Below, in pieces: positions 8,676 through 17,542 of a stretch of 64,000 nt of DNA; the stretch's first letter is position 1; the number at the start of each line of letters is the position of its first letter. The stretch is from Rossellomorea aquimaris (GTDB lineage Bacteria; Bacillota; Bacilli; Bacillales; Bacillaceae_B): positions 50,273 through 114,272 of the forward strand of contig NZ_JAIVAT010000006.1 in NCBI RefSeq assembly GCF_020172085.1, read 5' to 3'. Below the pieces are notes generated by a model that saw only the letters and a list, made by a program, of their open reading frames with translations, did no database searches and was not told where the DNA came from. A program made the translations under genes and the position numbers.

Positions 8676-9635
8676 TTAAACGGTTCCCCTTTTAAACAAC
8701 CTGGTATCCAGTACCACCGGCTCCGGGTGTTCTTTTTCCAGAAATAATGTAAACGCTGCTTCCCCTAATTTCCGTATCGGCACTTCAAAGGATGTGATAC
8801 CGAGGGCATCGGCAATGGGATGATTATCAAAGCTGAGTATAGCTAGATCCTCTGGTATTCTGATGGACTTTTTCCCTGCCTCCGCCAACATTCCCGCAGA
8901 TACTTGGTCGCTCGTTACAATTAAGGCCGTGGGCTTTTCCTTTAATTGTTCCCAGGAGTTTATCACATTCCTCCCGTCCTGTAGATCATAGCAGTCATTA
9001 AAGATCCAGTCGTCACAGACCGTCATGCGGGCGGCTTCTGAGCTGTCATAAAAGCCCCTGATGCGCTCCTCGCTATTCGTTCCAAACGTCCGGTGCAAGC
9101 ACATCCCGATTCGGGAATGTCCCTTTGAATGGAGAAATTCTACACCGCTCCTGATTCCCTGATAGTGATTGATAAACACTTTTTTATAGGTCGGGTCGTA
9201 CACATTTTCACAAAAAACCACATTCGGGCCAATGAACGGGGCCAGTACATCCAACGAATTGGAGCGTGAAGTCAGGATCACCCCATCCACTTCCTTCATC
9301 TGCAGGCGATGAAAGGCATCAAGTTCAGCTCCCCTGTCATAGTTCGTCTGGAAAAGTTGAAGGTGATATCCGTATTTTAACGCTTCCCCAGCTATGCCCT
9401 GAAGAATCTCCCCGAAGTATGGAAGATTCAAATATGGCAAAATCACTCCTATACTGTAGGTCTTCCCCTTTGATAAATGGACGGCATTCGCATTTTTTAT
9501 ATAATTCAACTGGTCCACAGCATCAAGGACCTTTCGGCGCTTCTCTTCTTTTACATAGGGATGGTCGTTCAGCACCCTCGAAACCGTTGAAACTGAAACC
9601 CCTGCAAGCTTTGCGATACTTCTGATATTTGTCAT
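8676..9635 (-). CDS. LacI-family transcriptional regulator
   Basis: 319 aa. N-terminal HTH IRSIAKLAGVSVSTVSRVLN, then a periplasmic-binding-protein-like sensor domain (GVILPYLNLPYFGEILQGI, ALIVTSDQVSAGML, LAILSFDNHPIADAL). Start at the ATG with AGGGGAA upstream; the longer frame adds an unlikely 24-residue leader. A perfect palindrome TGAAACGCGTTTCA at 9689-9702 in its own promoter region suggests autoregulation. No sugar genes are adjacent, so the effector is unknown. Confidence 0.88.
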   Translation of the reverse strand: MTNIRSIAKLAGVSVSTVSRVLNDHPYVKEEKRRKVLDAVDQLNYIKNANAVHLSKGKTYSIGVILPYLNLPYFGEILQGIAGEALKYGYHLQLFQTNYDRGAELDAFHRLQMKEVDGVILTSRSNSLDVLAPFIGPNVVFCENVYDPTYKKVFINHYQGIRSGVEFLHSKGHSRIGMCLHRTFGTNSEERIRGFYDSSEAARMTVCDDWIFNDCYDLQDGRNVINSWEQLKEKPTALIVTSDQVSAGMLAEAGKKSIRIPEDLAILSFDNHPIADALGITSFEVPIRKLGEAAFTLFLEKEHPEPVVLDTRLFKRGTV

Positions 9636-9688
9636 ACACATTCCCCTAACTACAACTATGTGAAAAAACCGTGAAAAAACGCTTGCCC

Positions 9689-9702
9689 TGAAACGCGTTT
9701 CA
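9689..9702. promoter_or_regulatory. LacI-type operator
   Basis: TGAAACGCGTTTCA, a perfect 14-bp palindrome with the central CG typical of LacI/GalR operators, 54 bp upstream of the regulator start. It lies in the divergent region shared with the 46-aa ORF. Confidence 0.7.
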
Positions 9703-9776
9703 CACATTAAAGTGAGTCATGTAAAGATCCTATCGATATTTTGTAAAACCTAAATCATGATAAGGAGGCTGTTATT

Positions 9777-9917
9777 ATGCTTGGATTTCTATCCTTACCC
9801 CTTCTTTGTATCATTATCATCGGAGGAAGCTATGCCGCTTTAAGGCCAATAGGCTTCTATACTCCCCAAGATCAAGAAGATCCGTTCGAAAATATATACA
9901 ACAATAAACTACATTGA
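9777..9917 (+). CDS. 46-aa small membrane protein
   Basis: ORF with RBS AAGGAGGC seven bases before the ATG. The N-terminal half is hydrophobic (MLGFLSLPLLCIIIIGG); the C-terminal half is polar and acidic (PQDQEDPFENIYNN). It is followed by a good terminator. Divergent from the LacI regulator, with the shared palindrome between, so it may be a regulatory target. Function unknown. Confidence 0.65.
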   Translation: MLGFLSLPLLCIIIIGGSYAALRPIGFYTPQDQEDPFENIYNNKLH

Positions 9918-9924
9918 TTCATGT

Positions 9925-9947
9925 GCCTGCTTGCTAGTGAAGCAGGC
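9925..9947. terminator. rho-independent terminator
   Basis: GCCTGCTT pairs with AAGCAGGC around a 7-base loop, followed by TTTTATTT. It serves the 46-aa ORF and possibly the HxlR gene from the other side. Confidence 0.75.
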
Positions 9948-9949
9948 TT

Positions 9950-10270
9950 TTATTTCACCCATTTCACAGCCCAGGTCTGGACCGCTTGCATGACTGGCTC
10001 CAACTCTTTCCCTTTATTCGTTAAGCTGTAAAGAACCTTCACTGGTTTCTCATCGAGGACTTCACGGGAAACGATCCCATGTTCCTCCAATTCCTTTAAT
10101 CTTTCTGTAAGAACCTTTTGACTTATATTCGGAATATTTCCATGTAAATCTTTAAAACGGCACGTACCTTCAAATAATACCTTTATGATCATCCCAACCC
10201 AGCGCTTGCCCAATAATTCAAAGGCAGTGCTATATTTCGGGCAAAGTTTTGTTTCCATATCCCTAAACAC
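9950..10270 (-). CDS. HxlR/DUF24-family regulator
   Basis: About 106 aa winged-helix protein. It begins with the family Cys (ETKLCPKYSTAFELLGKRW, Cys near residue 9) and contains DLHGNIPNISQKVLTERLKELEEHGI. HxlR-type proteins often sense electrophiles or aldehydes through this N-terminal Cys. It is divergent from the nitroreductase gene, with an inverted repeat between. The start is uncertain: the GTG at 10270 or the ATG at 10258; neither has an ideally spaced RBS. Confidence 0.82.
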   Translation of the reverse strand: MFRDMETKLCPKYSTAFELLGKRWVGMIIKVLFEGTCRFKDLHGNIPNISQKVLTERLKELEEHGIVSREVLDEKPVKVLYSLTNKGKELEPVMQAVQTWAVKWVK

Positions 10271-10288
10271 ATCCTAAATTCTTTTCCC

Positions 10289-10317
10289 TTGACGCAAAAT
10301 AAAACGTCGGTTATATT
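10289..10317 (+). promoter_or_regulatory. promoter of the nitroreductase gene
   Basis: TTGACG, a 17-base spacer, then TATATT; it points toward the nitroreductase. Confidence 0.6.
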
Positions 10318-10335
10318 GGTCATATTGTCCAAAAC

Positions 10336-10352
10336 ACTTACAAAAAGTAAGT
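10336..10352. promoter_or_regulatory. probable HxlR operator
   Basis: ACTTACAAAAAGTAAGT, a perfect 6-bp inverted repeat with a 5-base spacer, just downstream of the -10 and between the divergent regulator and nitroreductase genes. Confidence 0.55.
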
Positions 10353-10412
10353 AGCATACAAATATATACCATATTATAACACTTATTCGACCATCATCAA
10401 GGAGGCATTATC

Positions 10413-11024
10413 ATGGAAAATTTCTTTCAAGTCGTTGACGAACGCCGCTCAACCAAAGTGTACGACCCTCAAGTGGAAATTCCCCGCGAGGAATTAGTTA
10501 GTCTGCTCGAAACAGCAGGGAAAGCTCCATCTGCCTGGAATCTTCAACAATGGAAATTTCTTGTATTTGACCAAAAAGAGGTTCAGGAACGCTTACTTCC
10601 GATTGCCTATCACCAGCAGCAAGTACAAGACGCTTCTGCAGTTGTAGCGATCCTTGGAGACCTTGAAGCCAATAAGAACATTGATCCCGTCTTTGATCCT
10701 GCCATTGAAAAAGGCGAAATGACAGCGGAAATCAAAGAAGTCCTGAAGAAACAAATCGACGGGGCATACAGCCGTGATGAATATCCACGGGATGCTGCTT
10801 TCAGTAACGCTTCCCTTGCAGCCATGCAATTCATGCTTGCAGCGAAAGCCAAGGGATGGGATACTTGCCCGATTGGCGGCTTTAACCCGGCGGCCCTCGT
10901 AAGTGAATTCAATGTGTCTGAACGTTACATCCCAATCATGTTGATTACGATTGGAAAACCTCTACAACAAGCACGTAAATCAGATCGATTGGATATCCGT
11001 AACTTAATCGACTGGGCAGAATAA
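10413..11024 (+). CDS. nitroreductase-family FMN oxidoreductase
   Basis: 203 aa. N-terminal DERRSTKVYDP and KAPSAWNLQQWKFLV (FMN-phosphate contact), and SLAAMQFMLAAKAKGWDTCPIGGF later in the chain, as in NAD(P)H nitroreductases of the YodC/YdgI type. These reduce nitro compounds or quinones. RBS AAGGAGGCATTATC before the ATG. It is probably induced by electrophiles through the divergent HxlR protein. Confidence 0.88.
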   Translation: MENFFQVVDERRSTKVYDPQVEIPREELVSLLETAGKAPSAWNLQQWKFLVFDQKEVQERLLPIAYHQQQVQDASAVVAILGDLEANKNIDPVFDPAIEKGEMTAEIKEVLKKQIDGAYSRDEYPRDAAFSNASLAAMQFMLAAKAKGWDTCPIGGFNPAALVSEFNVSERYIPIMLITIGKPLQQARKSDRLDIRNLIDWAE

Positions 11025-11032
11025 GCCTATCC

Positions 11033-11064
11033 AAAAGCCACATCTGGTCAGGATGTGGCTTTTT
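11033..11064 (+). terminator. terminator of the nitroreductase gene
   Basis: AAAAGCCACATC pairs with GATGTGGCTTTTT around a 7-base loop. Confidence 0.85.
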
Positions 11065-11092
11065 CTATGTCGATGAATTCTGTTCAGATAAT

Positions 11093-11110
11093 TTGTGAAT
11101 TATTTCACAA
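11093..11110. promoter_or_regulatory. Rex-binding site without an obvious target gene
   Basis: TTGTGAATTATTTCACAA matches the Rex consensus TTGTGAA-N4-TTCACAA perfectly. It lies between two convergent genes; the following 200 bp hold no credible ORF. Confidence 0.6.
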
Positions 11111-11184
11111 ATCAACATTTCCATTATAGTAGATTTGTTTCCTTTTTGCATCCATTTAGAATTGACCATTTCGTGTCATAAACC

Positions 11185-11226
11185 GATCCAGCCGAAATCA
11201 TCAATAATCCAGTCGTTTTACAATAA
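11185..11226. repeat. two-unit 21-bp array (ATCCAGYCG)
   Basis: GATCCAGCCGAAA at 11185 and AATCCAGTCGTTT at 11206, exactly 21 bp apart. The core resembles that of the three-unit array at 33612. Confidence 0.4.
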
Positions 11227-11262
11227 TTGAGAAACAACAACCCACATCCAACCAATAAAAAT

Positions 11263-11295
11263 AGAGAGGCCAATCGCCCTGCGAATGACCTCTCT
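11263..11295 (-). terminator. terminator of the RocB-like gene
   Basis: AGAGAGG pairs with CCTCTCT, with further inner pairing, followed on the minus strand by ATTTTTATT. Confidence 0.6.
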
Positions 11296-11308
11296 TCTTT
11301 ATGTCACA

Positions 11309-12952
11309 TTATATTTTCAATAATTCCCTTGTCACCCGCTGAATGATCTCAGGCAGTACTGAAAAAGTATAAGGTTTATATACTCTCTCGGTCCATTGAT
11401 GACCATCCTTACCATACACCCCGATATTGATGGAAGGAATGTTCAGTTTTCTGATCATGTCGATGGGCACCGGATACAGTTGATCAATCAGGGGCAGATT
11501 CTTCTTAAACACTTCGATATCCTCATCTTCTTCATGAAGAGAGAGAAAACTGCCATCCGCCAGATAAGGAAAGAAGCGTTTAATGACGAATTCTTCACCG
11601 GTTTCACTTGAAATATCGTTCAAGCATGCTCCCAGTACCTCTCTCACCTTTTTACCGTATTCATTTTCTTCATTGACGAAGTTATGAGGTAAAAAAGGCG
11701 GAGCAAAGAAAAGGATGACTCTTGGAGTCCGGTCAGGATCTAAGTGCTGAAGGGCTTCCACCATGGCATAAGCGATCGTCCGCCTGTCTTCCCCGTTCAT
11801 ATCGTGAAAGATTTTTTTCAAGACGGGGTCTGGATCAATCCCTCTTTCTTTCAGCCAGAACATATACTCCCTCAAGGTCAGGACTTCAACTTCCCATGAA
11901 AATTCCCTTTCAGGGAAACCATGATACTTCCGATATTGTTCAAATTGCTTTTTGCTTCGATCTTCCATTTCACTTACTACTTTCAGCGCTACCTTTTTCA
12001 TGTCATACAGCACTTCTCTCGCCGTTCTTTCGTATACGAAATAGTTGAAGTAAAGTGATGCGCTCAGAGGAGTCTGAACATTATACGTATGCTTATCGTC
12101 TTTAAAGTAAAGACAAGAAGGCGGAAGGGTGAACTCACCTGGGATATCCTCCAGATAATCCAGATTCTGATTAATTTCGAGATTGATCTTAGAAGCAATC
12201 ACGGTCGGGTCTATCGATGTCAGCACATCCCCGACATGCGCTTCCCTTCCATATATATAGAAACTTGGCAGAAGCTTACCCGCAGCTCCCGTGTAAATAT
12301 ATCGCTTGCAATCACCGTCATAAATAGGCGAAATGAAATCCGTATTGATGGCAGCCAAGTAGTCGAATCCCTCTTTTTTCAATTGATAGAGGTCGCTTAA
12401 AGCCGAAATCATACCGGCATGTTCACTCTCTTCGTCTCCATTGAAAAGAAACACTAGATTTCCATCCTGTACTTTTTCACCAGTGTGAAATAAAAGGTTG
12501 GCTATATGGACGGCGATCCCGCTTTGCATATCCAATGCTCCTCTTCCAAAAAGCCAATTTCCGGAAAGGGCGTCCTCCTTTACCTTTTCCTCCCCTTCAT
12601 AGTCCATGAAGAACTTCTGAAGAAAATCGGGATCATGGGCCATATCCTGCAGGGCACCATAATCATCGGTTCCCACCGTATCGTAGTGAGCATGAAATAA
12701 CACGGTTTTAGAAGAGGTTCCTTTCACAAGAGCAAATACATTTTTTCTTCCAATTGGATCATTCGGAACATCCTGAAGCCAGATTTGATCGGGATGTTTC
12801 TGGAAATAAGGAAAAGATGAAATCAACTCATATATAAATCGGGCTTTTTCACTTTCTCCGGTTGTTCCGTTATAGCTTTTCAGAGCGACCAGGGATCGTG
12901 TAATGAGTTCAATCTGTTCAGAAATAGGCTTATTTTTCAGTTGTGAATACAC
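11309..12952 (-). CDS. rocB: M20-family metallopeptidase, RocB-like
   Basis: About 547 aa, close to RocB of the arginine utilisation regulon (about 566 aa). M20 metal ligands are visible: VLFHAHYDTVG, then GRGALDMQSG and FNGDEESEHAG. It ends with NIGVYGKDGHQWTERVY, containing another probable ligand His. RocB is induced with the arginine/ornithine catabolic genes but its reaction is not well defined. I prefer the GTG start at 12952 (VYSQLKNKPIS) after AAAGGGGCGG; the longer frame lacks an RBS. No other arginine genes are nearby. Confidence 0.82.
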   Translation of the reverse strand: MYSQLKNKPISEQIELITRSLVALKSYNGTTGESEKARFIYELISSFPYFQKHPDQIWLQDVPNDPIGRKNVFALVKGTSSKTVLFHAHYDTVGTDDYGALQDMAHDPDFLQKFFMDYEGEEKVKEDALSGNWLFGRGALDMQSGIAVHIANLLFHTGEKVQDGNLVFLFNGDEESEHAGMISALSDLYQLKKEGFDYLAAINTDFISPIYDGDCKRYIYTGAAGKLLPSFYIYGREAHVGDVLTSIDPTVIASKINLEINQNLDYLEDIPGEFTLPPSCLYFKDDKHTYNVQTPLSASLYFNYFVYERTAREVLYDMKKVALKVVSEMEDRSKKQFEQYRKYHGFPEREFSWEVEVLTLREYMFWLKERGIDPDPVLKKIFHDMNGEDRRTIAYAMVEALQHLDPDRTPRVILFFAPPFLPHNFVNEENEYGKKVREVLGACLNDISSETGEEFVIKRFFPYLADGSFLSLHEEDEDIEVFKKNLPLIDQLYPVPIDMIRKLNIPSINIGVYGKDGHQWTERVYKPYTFSVLPEIIQRVTRELLKI

Positions 12953-13072
12953 GTTAGCACCGCCCCTTTCTTTATGAAATATCAGCATTGGGTAGTACAT
13001 CTATCAGTGCAAGGGCATTATAGAAACGAAATACCTCTATAATTGATAACATCTTATCGAAAATATATGGGG

Positions 13073-13090
13073 TTTGGAAGGGGTTCCAAA
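13073..13090. promoter_or_regulatory. inverted repeat upstream of the purine permease
   Basis: TTTGGAAGGGGTTCCAAA, perfect 7-bp arms around GGGG, 33 bp upstream of the -35 box. It may be a regulator site; the regulator is unknown. Confidence 0.35.
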
Positions 13091-13122
13091 ATATTTTCTT
13101 AAAATTTTTTCGACCTTTTCTA

Positions 13123-13151
13123 TTGAAATTCACTCTATTACCGAATATTAT
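13123..13151 (+). promoter_or_regulatory. promoter of the NCS2 permease
   Basis: TTGAAA, 17-base spacer, TATTAT, 46 bp upstream of the start codon. Confidence 0.7.
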
Positions 13152-13196
13152 AGAAGTTGCGCGTTTTTAATGTTCGTTTTTATTGGAGGTTTTACG

Positions 13197-14498
13197 ATGT
13201 TTAAATTAAAAGAACACGGCACGAATCCGAAAACGGAAATACTGGCTGGGCTCACAACATTCCTCACAATGGTGTATATTGTGATTGTCAATCCCATCAT
13301 TTTATCCGATGCGGGCGTCCCGTTTGATCAAGTATTCTTAGCCACCATCATATCGGCTGTAGCAGGGACGTTATGGATGGCCTTGTTCGCAAATTATCCG
13401 ATCGCCATTGCACCTGGTATGGGATTGAATGCTTACTTCACTTATTCAGTAGTGGGCGCACACGATGACATTTCATATATCGTTGCATTCTCTGCTGTAT
13501 TTGTAGCAGGTGTAGTCTTCATCCTACTTTCTTTGACACCTTTACGAAAAAAATTGATTGAAGCCATTCCTCAGAATCTAAAGCACGGAATAACGGCGGG
13601 TATCGGTTTGTTCATTGCTTTTATCGGATTGCGTCTGACAGGATTGATTCAGGCACACCCGACGAATTTAGTACAGCTGGGTGATCTTCATTCCCATTCA
13701 GCTCTCCTTGCCCTGACAGGATTGGCTGTAACTCTGATCCTGATGGTCTTGAATGTCCATGGTGCTCTTTTCATCGGGATGATCGTCACTGGGTTGGTTG
13801 CATACTTTACAGGGGATTTATCGTTTAAAGAAGGATTTGTGGCCATCCCCCACCTTCCAGAAGGACTGATGGTAGCAAATCCCGTAACGGCATTTGCTGA
13901 CGTCTTCCAATATGGATTATATGCCGTTGTTTTTTCATTCTTGCTTGTCACCATTTTCGATACAACTGGAACAATGATCGGAGTCGCACAGCAAGCAGGC
14001 CTGATGAAGGGGAATACACTCCCAAGAGCACGCCAGGCACTTCTGGCCGATTCAATCGCAACAACGATTGGTGCAATGTTCGGTACAAGCCCGACATCTG
14101 CATACATTGAATCTTCAGCTGGCGTATCTGCCGGTGGAAGAACGGGATTGACGACTTTGACGGTATCGATTCTATTTATCGCTTCAGCCTTCTTCGGACC
14201 ACTCGTCAGTGCAGTGTCGGGAATATCAGCCATTACGGCTCCAGCCCTCATCATTGTCGGTAGTTTGATGATGGGAAGCATCGCCCAAATTAAATGGGAT
14301 GAACTAGATGAAGCGTTCCCTGCTTTCCTGATCATCCTGAGTATGCCGTTAACATCAAGCATCGCAACAGGAATTGCTCTAGGGTTCATTTCCTATCCAT
14401 TACTTAAAGTGGTAAAAGGAAAATGGAGACAGGTACACCCACTTGTGTATATCTTTGCCGTCCTTTTCTTCTACCAACTGGCATTCCTGCCTCATTAA
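13197..14498 (+). CDS. NCS2/AzgA-type purine permease (PbuG/PbuO-like)
   Basis: 433 aa with about 12 hydrophobic segments. Family motifs: EILAGLTTFLTMVYIVIVNP at the start, GMGLNAYFTYSVV, and the substrate-region DTTGTMIGVAQQAG and GTSPTSAYIESSAGVSAGGRTG. AzgA-type carriers import hypoxanthine, guanine or adenine by proton symport. Start at the ATG preceded by TTGGAGGTTTTACG; the open frame extends upstream without an RBS. The leader does not show the conserved purine riboswitch core. Confidence 0.88.
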   Translation: MFKLKEHGTNPKTEILAGLTTFLTMVYIVIVNPIILSDAGVPFDQVFLATIISAVAGTLWMALFANYPIAIAPGMGLNAYFTYSVVGAHDDISYIVAFSAVFVAGVVFILLSLTPLRKKLIEAIPQNLKHGITAGIGLFIAFIGLRLTGLIQAHPTNLVQLGDLHSHSALLALTGLAVTLILMVLNVHGALFIGMIVTGLVAYFTGDLSFKEGFVAIPHLPEGLMVANPVTAFADVFQYGLYAVVFSFLLVTIFDTTGTMIGVAQQAGLMKGNTLPRARQALLADSIATTIGAMFGTSPTSAYIESSAGVSAGGRTGLTTLTVSILFIASAFFGPLVSAVSGISAITAPALIIVGSLMMGSIAQIKWDELDEAFPAFLIILSMPLTSSIATGIALGFISYPLLKVVKGKWRQVHPLVYIFAVLFFYQLAFLPH

Positions 14499-14516
14499 TA
14501 TAAATGGATATACTTG

Positions 14517-14547
14517 AAAGACCGTTCACAGTGAACGGTCTTTTTTT
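14517..14547. terminator. bidirectional terminator
   Basis: AAAGACCGTTCAC with its complement GTGAACGGTCTTTTTTT; it separates the permease from the convergent phosphatase gene. Confidence 0.85.
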
Positions 14548-15112
14548 ACACGGGCTGTGTCCATATTCTCGATACATCCTTTAGGTTTGCATCCTCAAAG
14601 GTCAGACAATAAATATCGGGCATCTCAAGTTCTTTCCAGAAGTCAACATCGTAGGTTTCATCAAAGTGGTTCATGATCAGTACCATAATATTGCCATGTG
14701 TGCCAATCGCCACGTTTTTCCCATTATATTCTTCCACTATATCCATTATCCCTTGTACGCCTCTTTTTTGAGCGGTAAGATTCGACTCTCCCCCCTCTAG
14801 TGAAAACTCAGGATCAGCCCATACCAATGAAATGGCTTCTTCAAAATTATCAACGGGTGAGCCGGATAATGTCCGTTCCCTCATCTCTTCAATGATCCTG
14901 ATCTCCTGCCCGATGTGAAGCGCTATTCCTTCAACGGTCTCTACAGCTCTTTTATAGGGACTGGCACAAACCACGTCGATTTTTTCATTCTTTAACCGTT
15001 CGGTAACATGGAGAGCATCCTTTTTCCCTATTTCAGAAAGGGGCCTTGTTAACTCTTCCGGCGAATACACCGAGTGGGCATGTCTGACCATATACAGATT
15101 GGTTACTGCCAT
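14546..15112 (-). CDS. histidine phosphatase family protein
   Basis: 188 aa. Phosphoglycerate-mutase-like fold with the catalytic motif MVRHAHS (RHAH instead of RHGE), ASPYKRAVETVEGI, and the second His in AIGTHGNIMVL. Members dephosphorylate small metabolites; the substrate here is unknown. Start at the ATG after AAGGAGTGATAAAT; a GTG three codons earlier overlaps the RBS. First of three leftward genes read in the order GNAT, TPR, phosphatase. Confidence 0.82.
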   Translation of the reverse strand: MAVTNLYMVRHAHSVYSPEELTRPLSEIGKKDALHVTERLKNEKIDVVCASPYKRAVETVEGIALHIGQEIRIIEEMRERTLSGSPVDNFEEAISLVWADPEFSLEGGESNLTAQKRGVQGIMDIVEEYNGKNVAIGTHGNIMVLIMNHFDETYDVDFWKELEMPDIYCLTFEDANLKDVSRIWTQPV

Positions 15113-15140
15113 ATTTATCACTCCTTAATCATTGCTGCTC

Positions 15141-15626
15141 CTACTTCCACACCTTATCCAAACGATCGGAATAAAATAAAATCGCCTTCTTATAAGGTGC
15201 GATGTTGATATCTTCTGACGTTTCACCAATACACGTCAGGAGGAGTTCCATCGCTCGACTGTGTTCCTTCAAATTGTATAGAGTCATGGAATAAAACACC
15301 TTCAACGCTTGATTATCGGGGAATTGACCTATTCCTGTCTCCAATACCCTTTTACTAGCCTTATAGTTTCCCAATGTACGATATGTACTTCCTAACCCAA
15401 GAAAGGCCCCTTGCAAATCACTTTCATCAAGACCTAACCGGATGGCTTCCTCATAATAAGGGACGGCTCTATTTTCCATCCCCATAGCGTCATGGCTCCA
15501 CGCACATTGATAATGGAGAAACCCATTTTCAGGTTCCTGCCGGATCAATGCCTTCCATAATTCAATGGAGGCTTCGTGTTTCCCTGTCTCTCTTAAGCGG
15601 ATGGCTTCTTCTATTTGAGTATTCAT
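15141..15626 (-). CDS. tetratricopeptide repeat protein
   Basis: 161 aa of helical repeats with the TPR pattern (residues W-LG-Y-A-P spaced about 34 aa apart), for example ELWKALIRQEPENGFLHYQ and LGLGSTYRTLGNYKASKRVL. Similar small TPR proteins are common in Bacillus and likely act as protein-interaction adaptors. RBS GGAGAGGAAAAG before the ATG. Between the acetyltransferase and phosphatase genes, probably cotranscribed. Confidence 0.75.
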   Translation of the reverse strand: MNTQIEEAIRLRETGKHEASIELWKALIRQEPENGFLHYQCAWSHDAMGMENRAVPYYEEAIRLGLDESDLQGAFLGLGSTYRTLGNYKASKRVLETGIGQFPDNQALKVFYSMTLYNLKEHSRAMELLLTCIGETSEDINIAPYKKAILFYSDRLDKVWK

Positions 15627-15641
15627 CTTTTCCTCTCCTAT

Positions 15642-16178
15642 TTACTCAGGTATGAACTCCATCAACCAGGCATCATGGTATTCCCCTTCATGAAGCTCAT
15701 GCTCCCGAAGTATTCTTGCCTTACTGTATCCACATTTCTCATAGCAGCGGATAGCCCTTGTGTTCCACGTCATTGGATCCATCACAAGGCGATGGACCCC
15801 CTCCTTTTGAAGCAAATATTCCACAACAGTGCGAATGAGCTGGGTACCGACTCCTTTGTTCCAATACTCCGTTTCACCGATGAATTGATCTGTGCCGTAA
15901 ATCACTTCATCCAGATTCGTATAGCCGTATCGAATCATCGTTTCCTCATCAAGTTGATAATATTGAAGATAACCGATTTCATTTCCTTCATACTCTACGA
16001 GACAGCTCATTACTCCCCTGTCTGAAAAGAATTTCTCCTCCACCATCTGAGGAGTGAAAGAACGATCCCTTCCTTCATAAAACTCCAAAACCGAGGGGTC
16101 CGATAACCACCTCGAAATCGTGTACTTATCCCTATCCTCTAACGGACGGACATTAAAAGCCCCACTCATAACATTCAT
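15642..16178 (-). CDS. GNAT acetyltransferase, AAC(6')-like
   Basis: 178 aa. GNAT core with the acetyl-CoA loop NKGVGTQLIRTVVEYL and the AAC(6')-type end MDPMTWNTRAIRCYEKCGY. The sequence resembles aminoglycoside 6'-N-acetyltransferases, but chromosomal Bacillus homologues often have other or unknown substrates; resistance cannot be concluded. Start at the ATG with GGAGG ten bases before. Confidence 0.78.
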   Translation of the reverse strand: MNVMSGAFNVRPLEDRDKYTISRWLSDPSVLEFYEGRDRSFTPQMVEEKFFSDRGVMSCLVEYEGNEIGYLQYYQLDEETMIRYGYTNLDEVIYGTDQFIGETEYWNKGVGTQLIRTVVEYLLQKEGVHRLVMDPMTWNTRAIRCYEKCGYSKARILREHELHEGEYHDAWLMEFIPE

Positions 16179-16250
16179 CGTTCGCACACCTCCATCAACT
16201 CATCTTTACCTCTATACATTCATCACCCACAAGCCAAAACCCTTTTTTTG

Positions 16251-16303
16251 AGGGACGGACCTTGATTCCTAGGACCAGGTCCTAGGAATCAAGGTCCGTC
16301 CCT
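16251..16303. repeat. 53-nt perfect palindrome built from the GGGACGGACC repeat
   Basis: Two 26-nt arms (AGGGACGGACCTTGATTCCT...) are perfectly complementary around a single A at 16277. It may also end leftward or rightward transcripts. The outer part is the repeat seen at 2599-2640, 18710 and 40905. Confidence 0.8.
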
Positions 16304-16318
16304 TTAAGTTTGACAAGT

Positions 16319-16336
16319 TTGTGAATTAATTCACAA
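16319..16336 (+). promoter_or_regulatory. Rex site 1 in the ldh promoter
   Basis: TTGTGAATTAATTCACAA is a perfect Rex consensus. It overlaps a promoter with -35 TTGTGA (16319-16324), a 17-base spacer and -10 TATGAT (16342-16347), so Rex bound at low NADH/NAD+ would block polymerase. Confidence 0.85.
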
Positions 16337-16396
16337 ATAGATATGATATGATACGTTTAGGAATAGAATATTGTTAGGAATCATGGTATGATTATA

Positions 16397-16414
16397 TTGT
16401 GAAGTTTTTCACAA
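16397..16414 (+). promoter_or_regulatory. Rex site 2 upstream of ldh
   Basis: TTGTGAAGTTTTTCACAA, a second perfect Rex site 78 bp downstream of the first, inside the leader. It allows looping or a roadblock. Confidence 0.82.
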
Positions 16415-16498
16415 TATGACAGCAGCTTCATTGTACTCTTCATATCCCCGACTGTTTTAACCGGAGGATGGAAAAAATTATTAACGAATAGGTGATGA

Positions 16499-17452
<954 letters not shown>

Positions 17453-17498
17453 TTCACACACTACTAACATCATGAATCAGACACGCACGCCCATCCCG

Positions 17499-17535
17499 CC
17501 TCCTCATAAGATAAAGAGAATTCTTTATGAGGAGG
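17499..17535 (+). promoter_or_regulatory. hairpin that covers the ribosome binding site
   Basis: CCTCCTCATAA (17499-17509) pairs perfectly with TTATGAGGAGG (17525-17535). The right arm is the Shine-Dalgarno of the gene starting at 17543. No U-tract follows, so it does not look like a normal ldh terminator. Confidence 0.55.
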
Positions 17536-17542
17536 TTCTTCT

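Noticed and set aside
13000..13196. Possible purine riboswitch before the purine permease
   Set aside because: The leader lacks the conserved purine aptamer core (for example GTTTCTACC and the matching loops); only a simple inverted repeat and a normal promoter are seen.
13688..14389. Long minus-strand ORF under the permease gene
   Set aside because: Shadow of the permease on the other strand: no RBS, no family, low-complexity composition.
15642..16178. Aminoglycoside resistance call for the GNAT gene
   Set aside because: Similarity to AAC(6') is only at motif level; chromosomal homologues often have other substrates, so I name only the fold.
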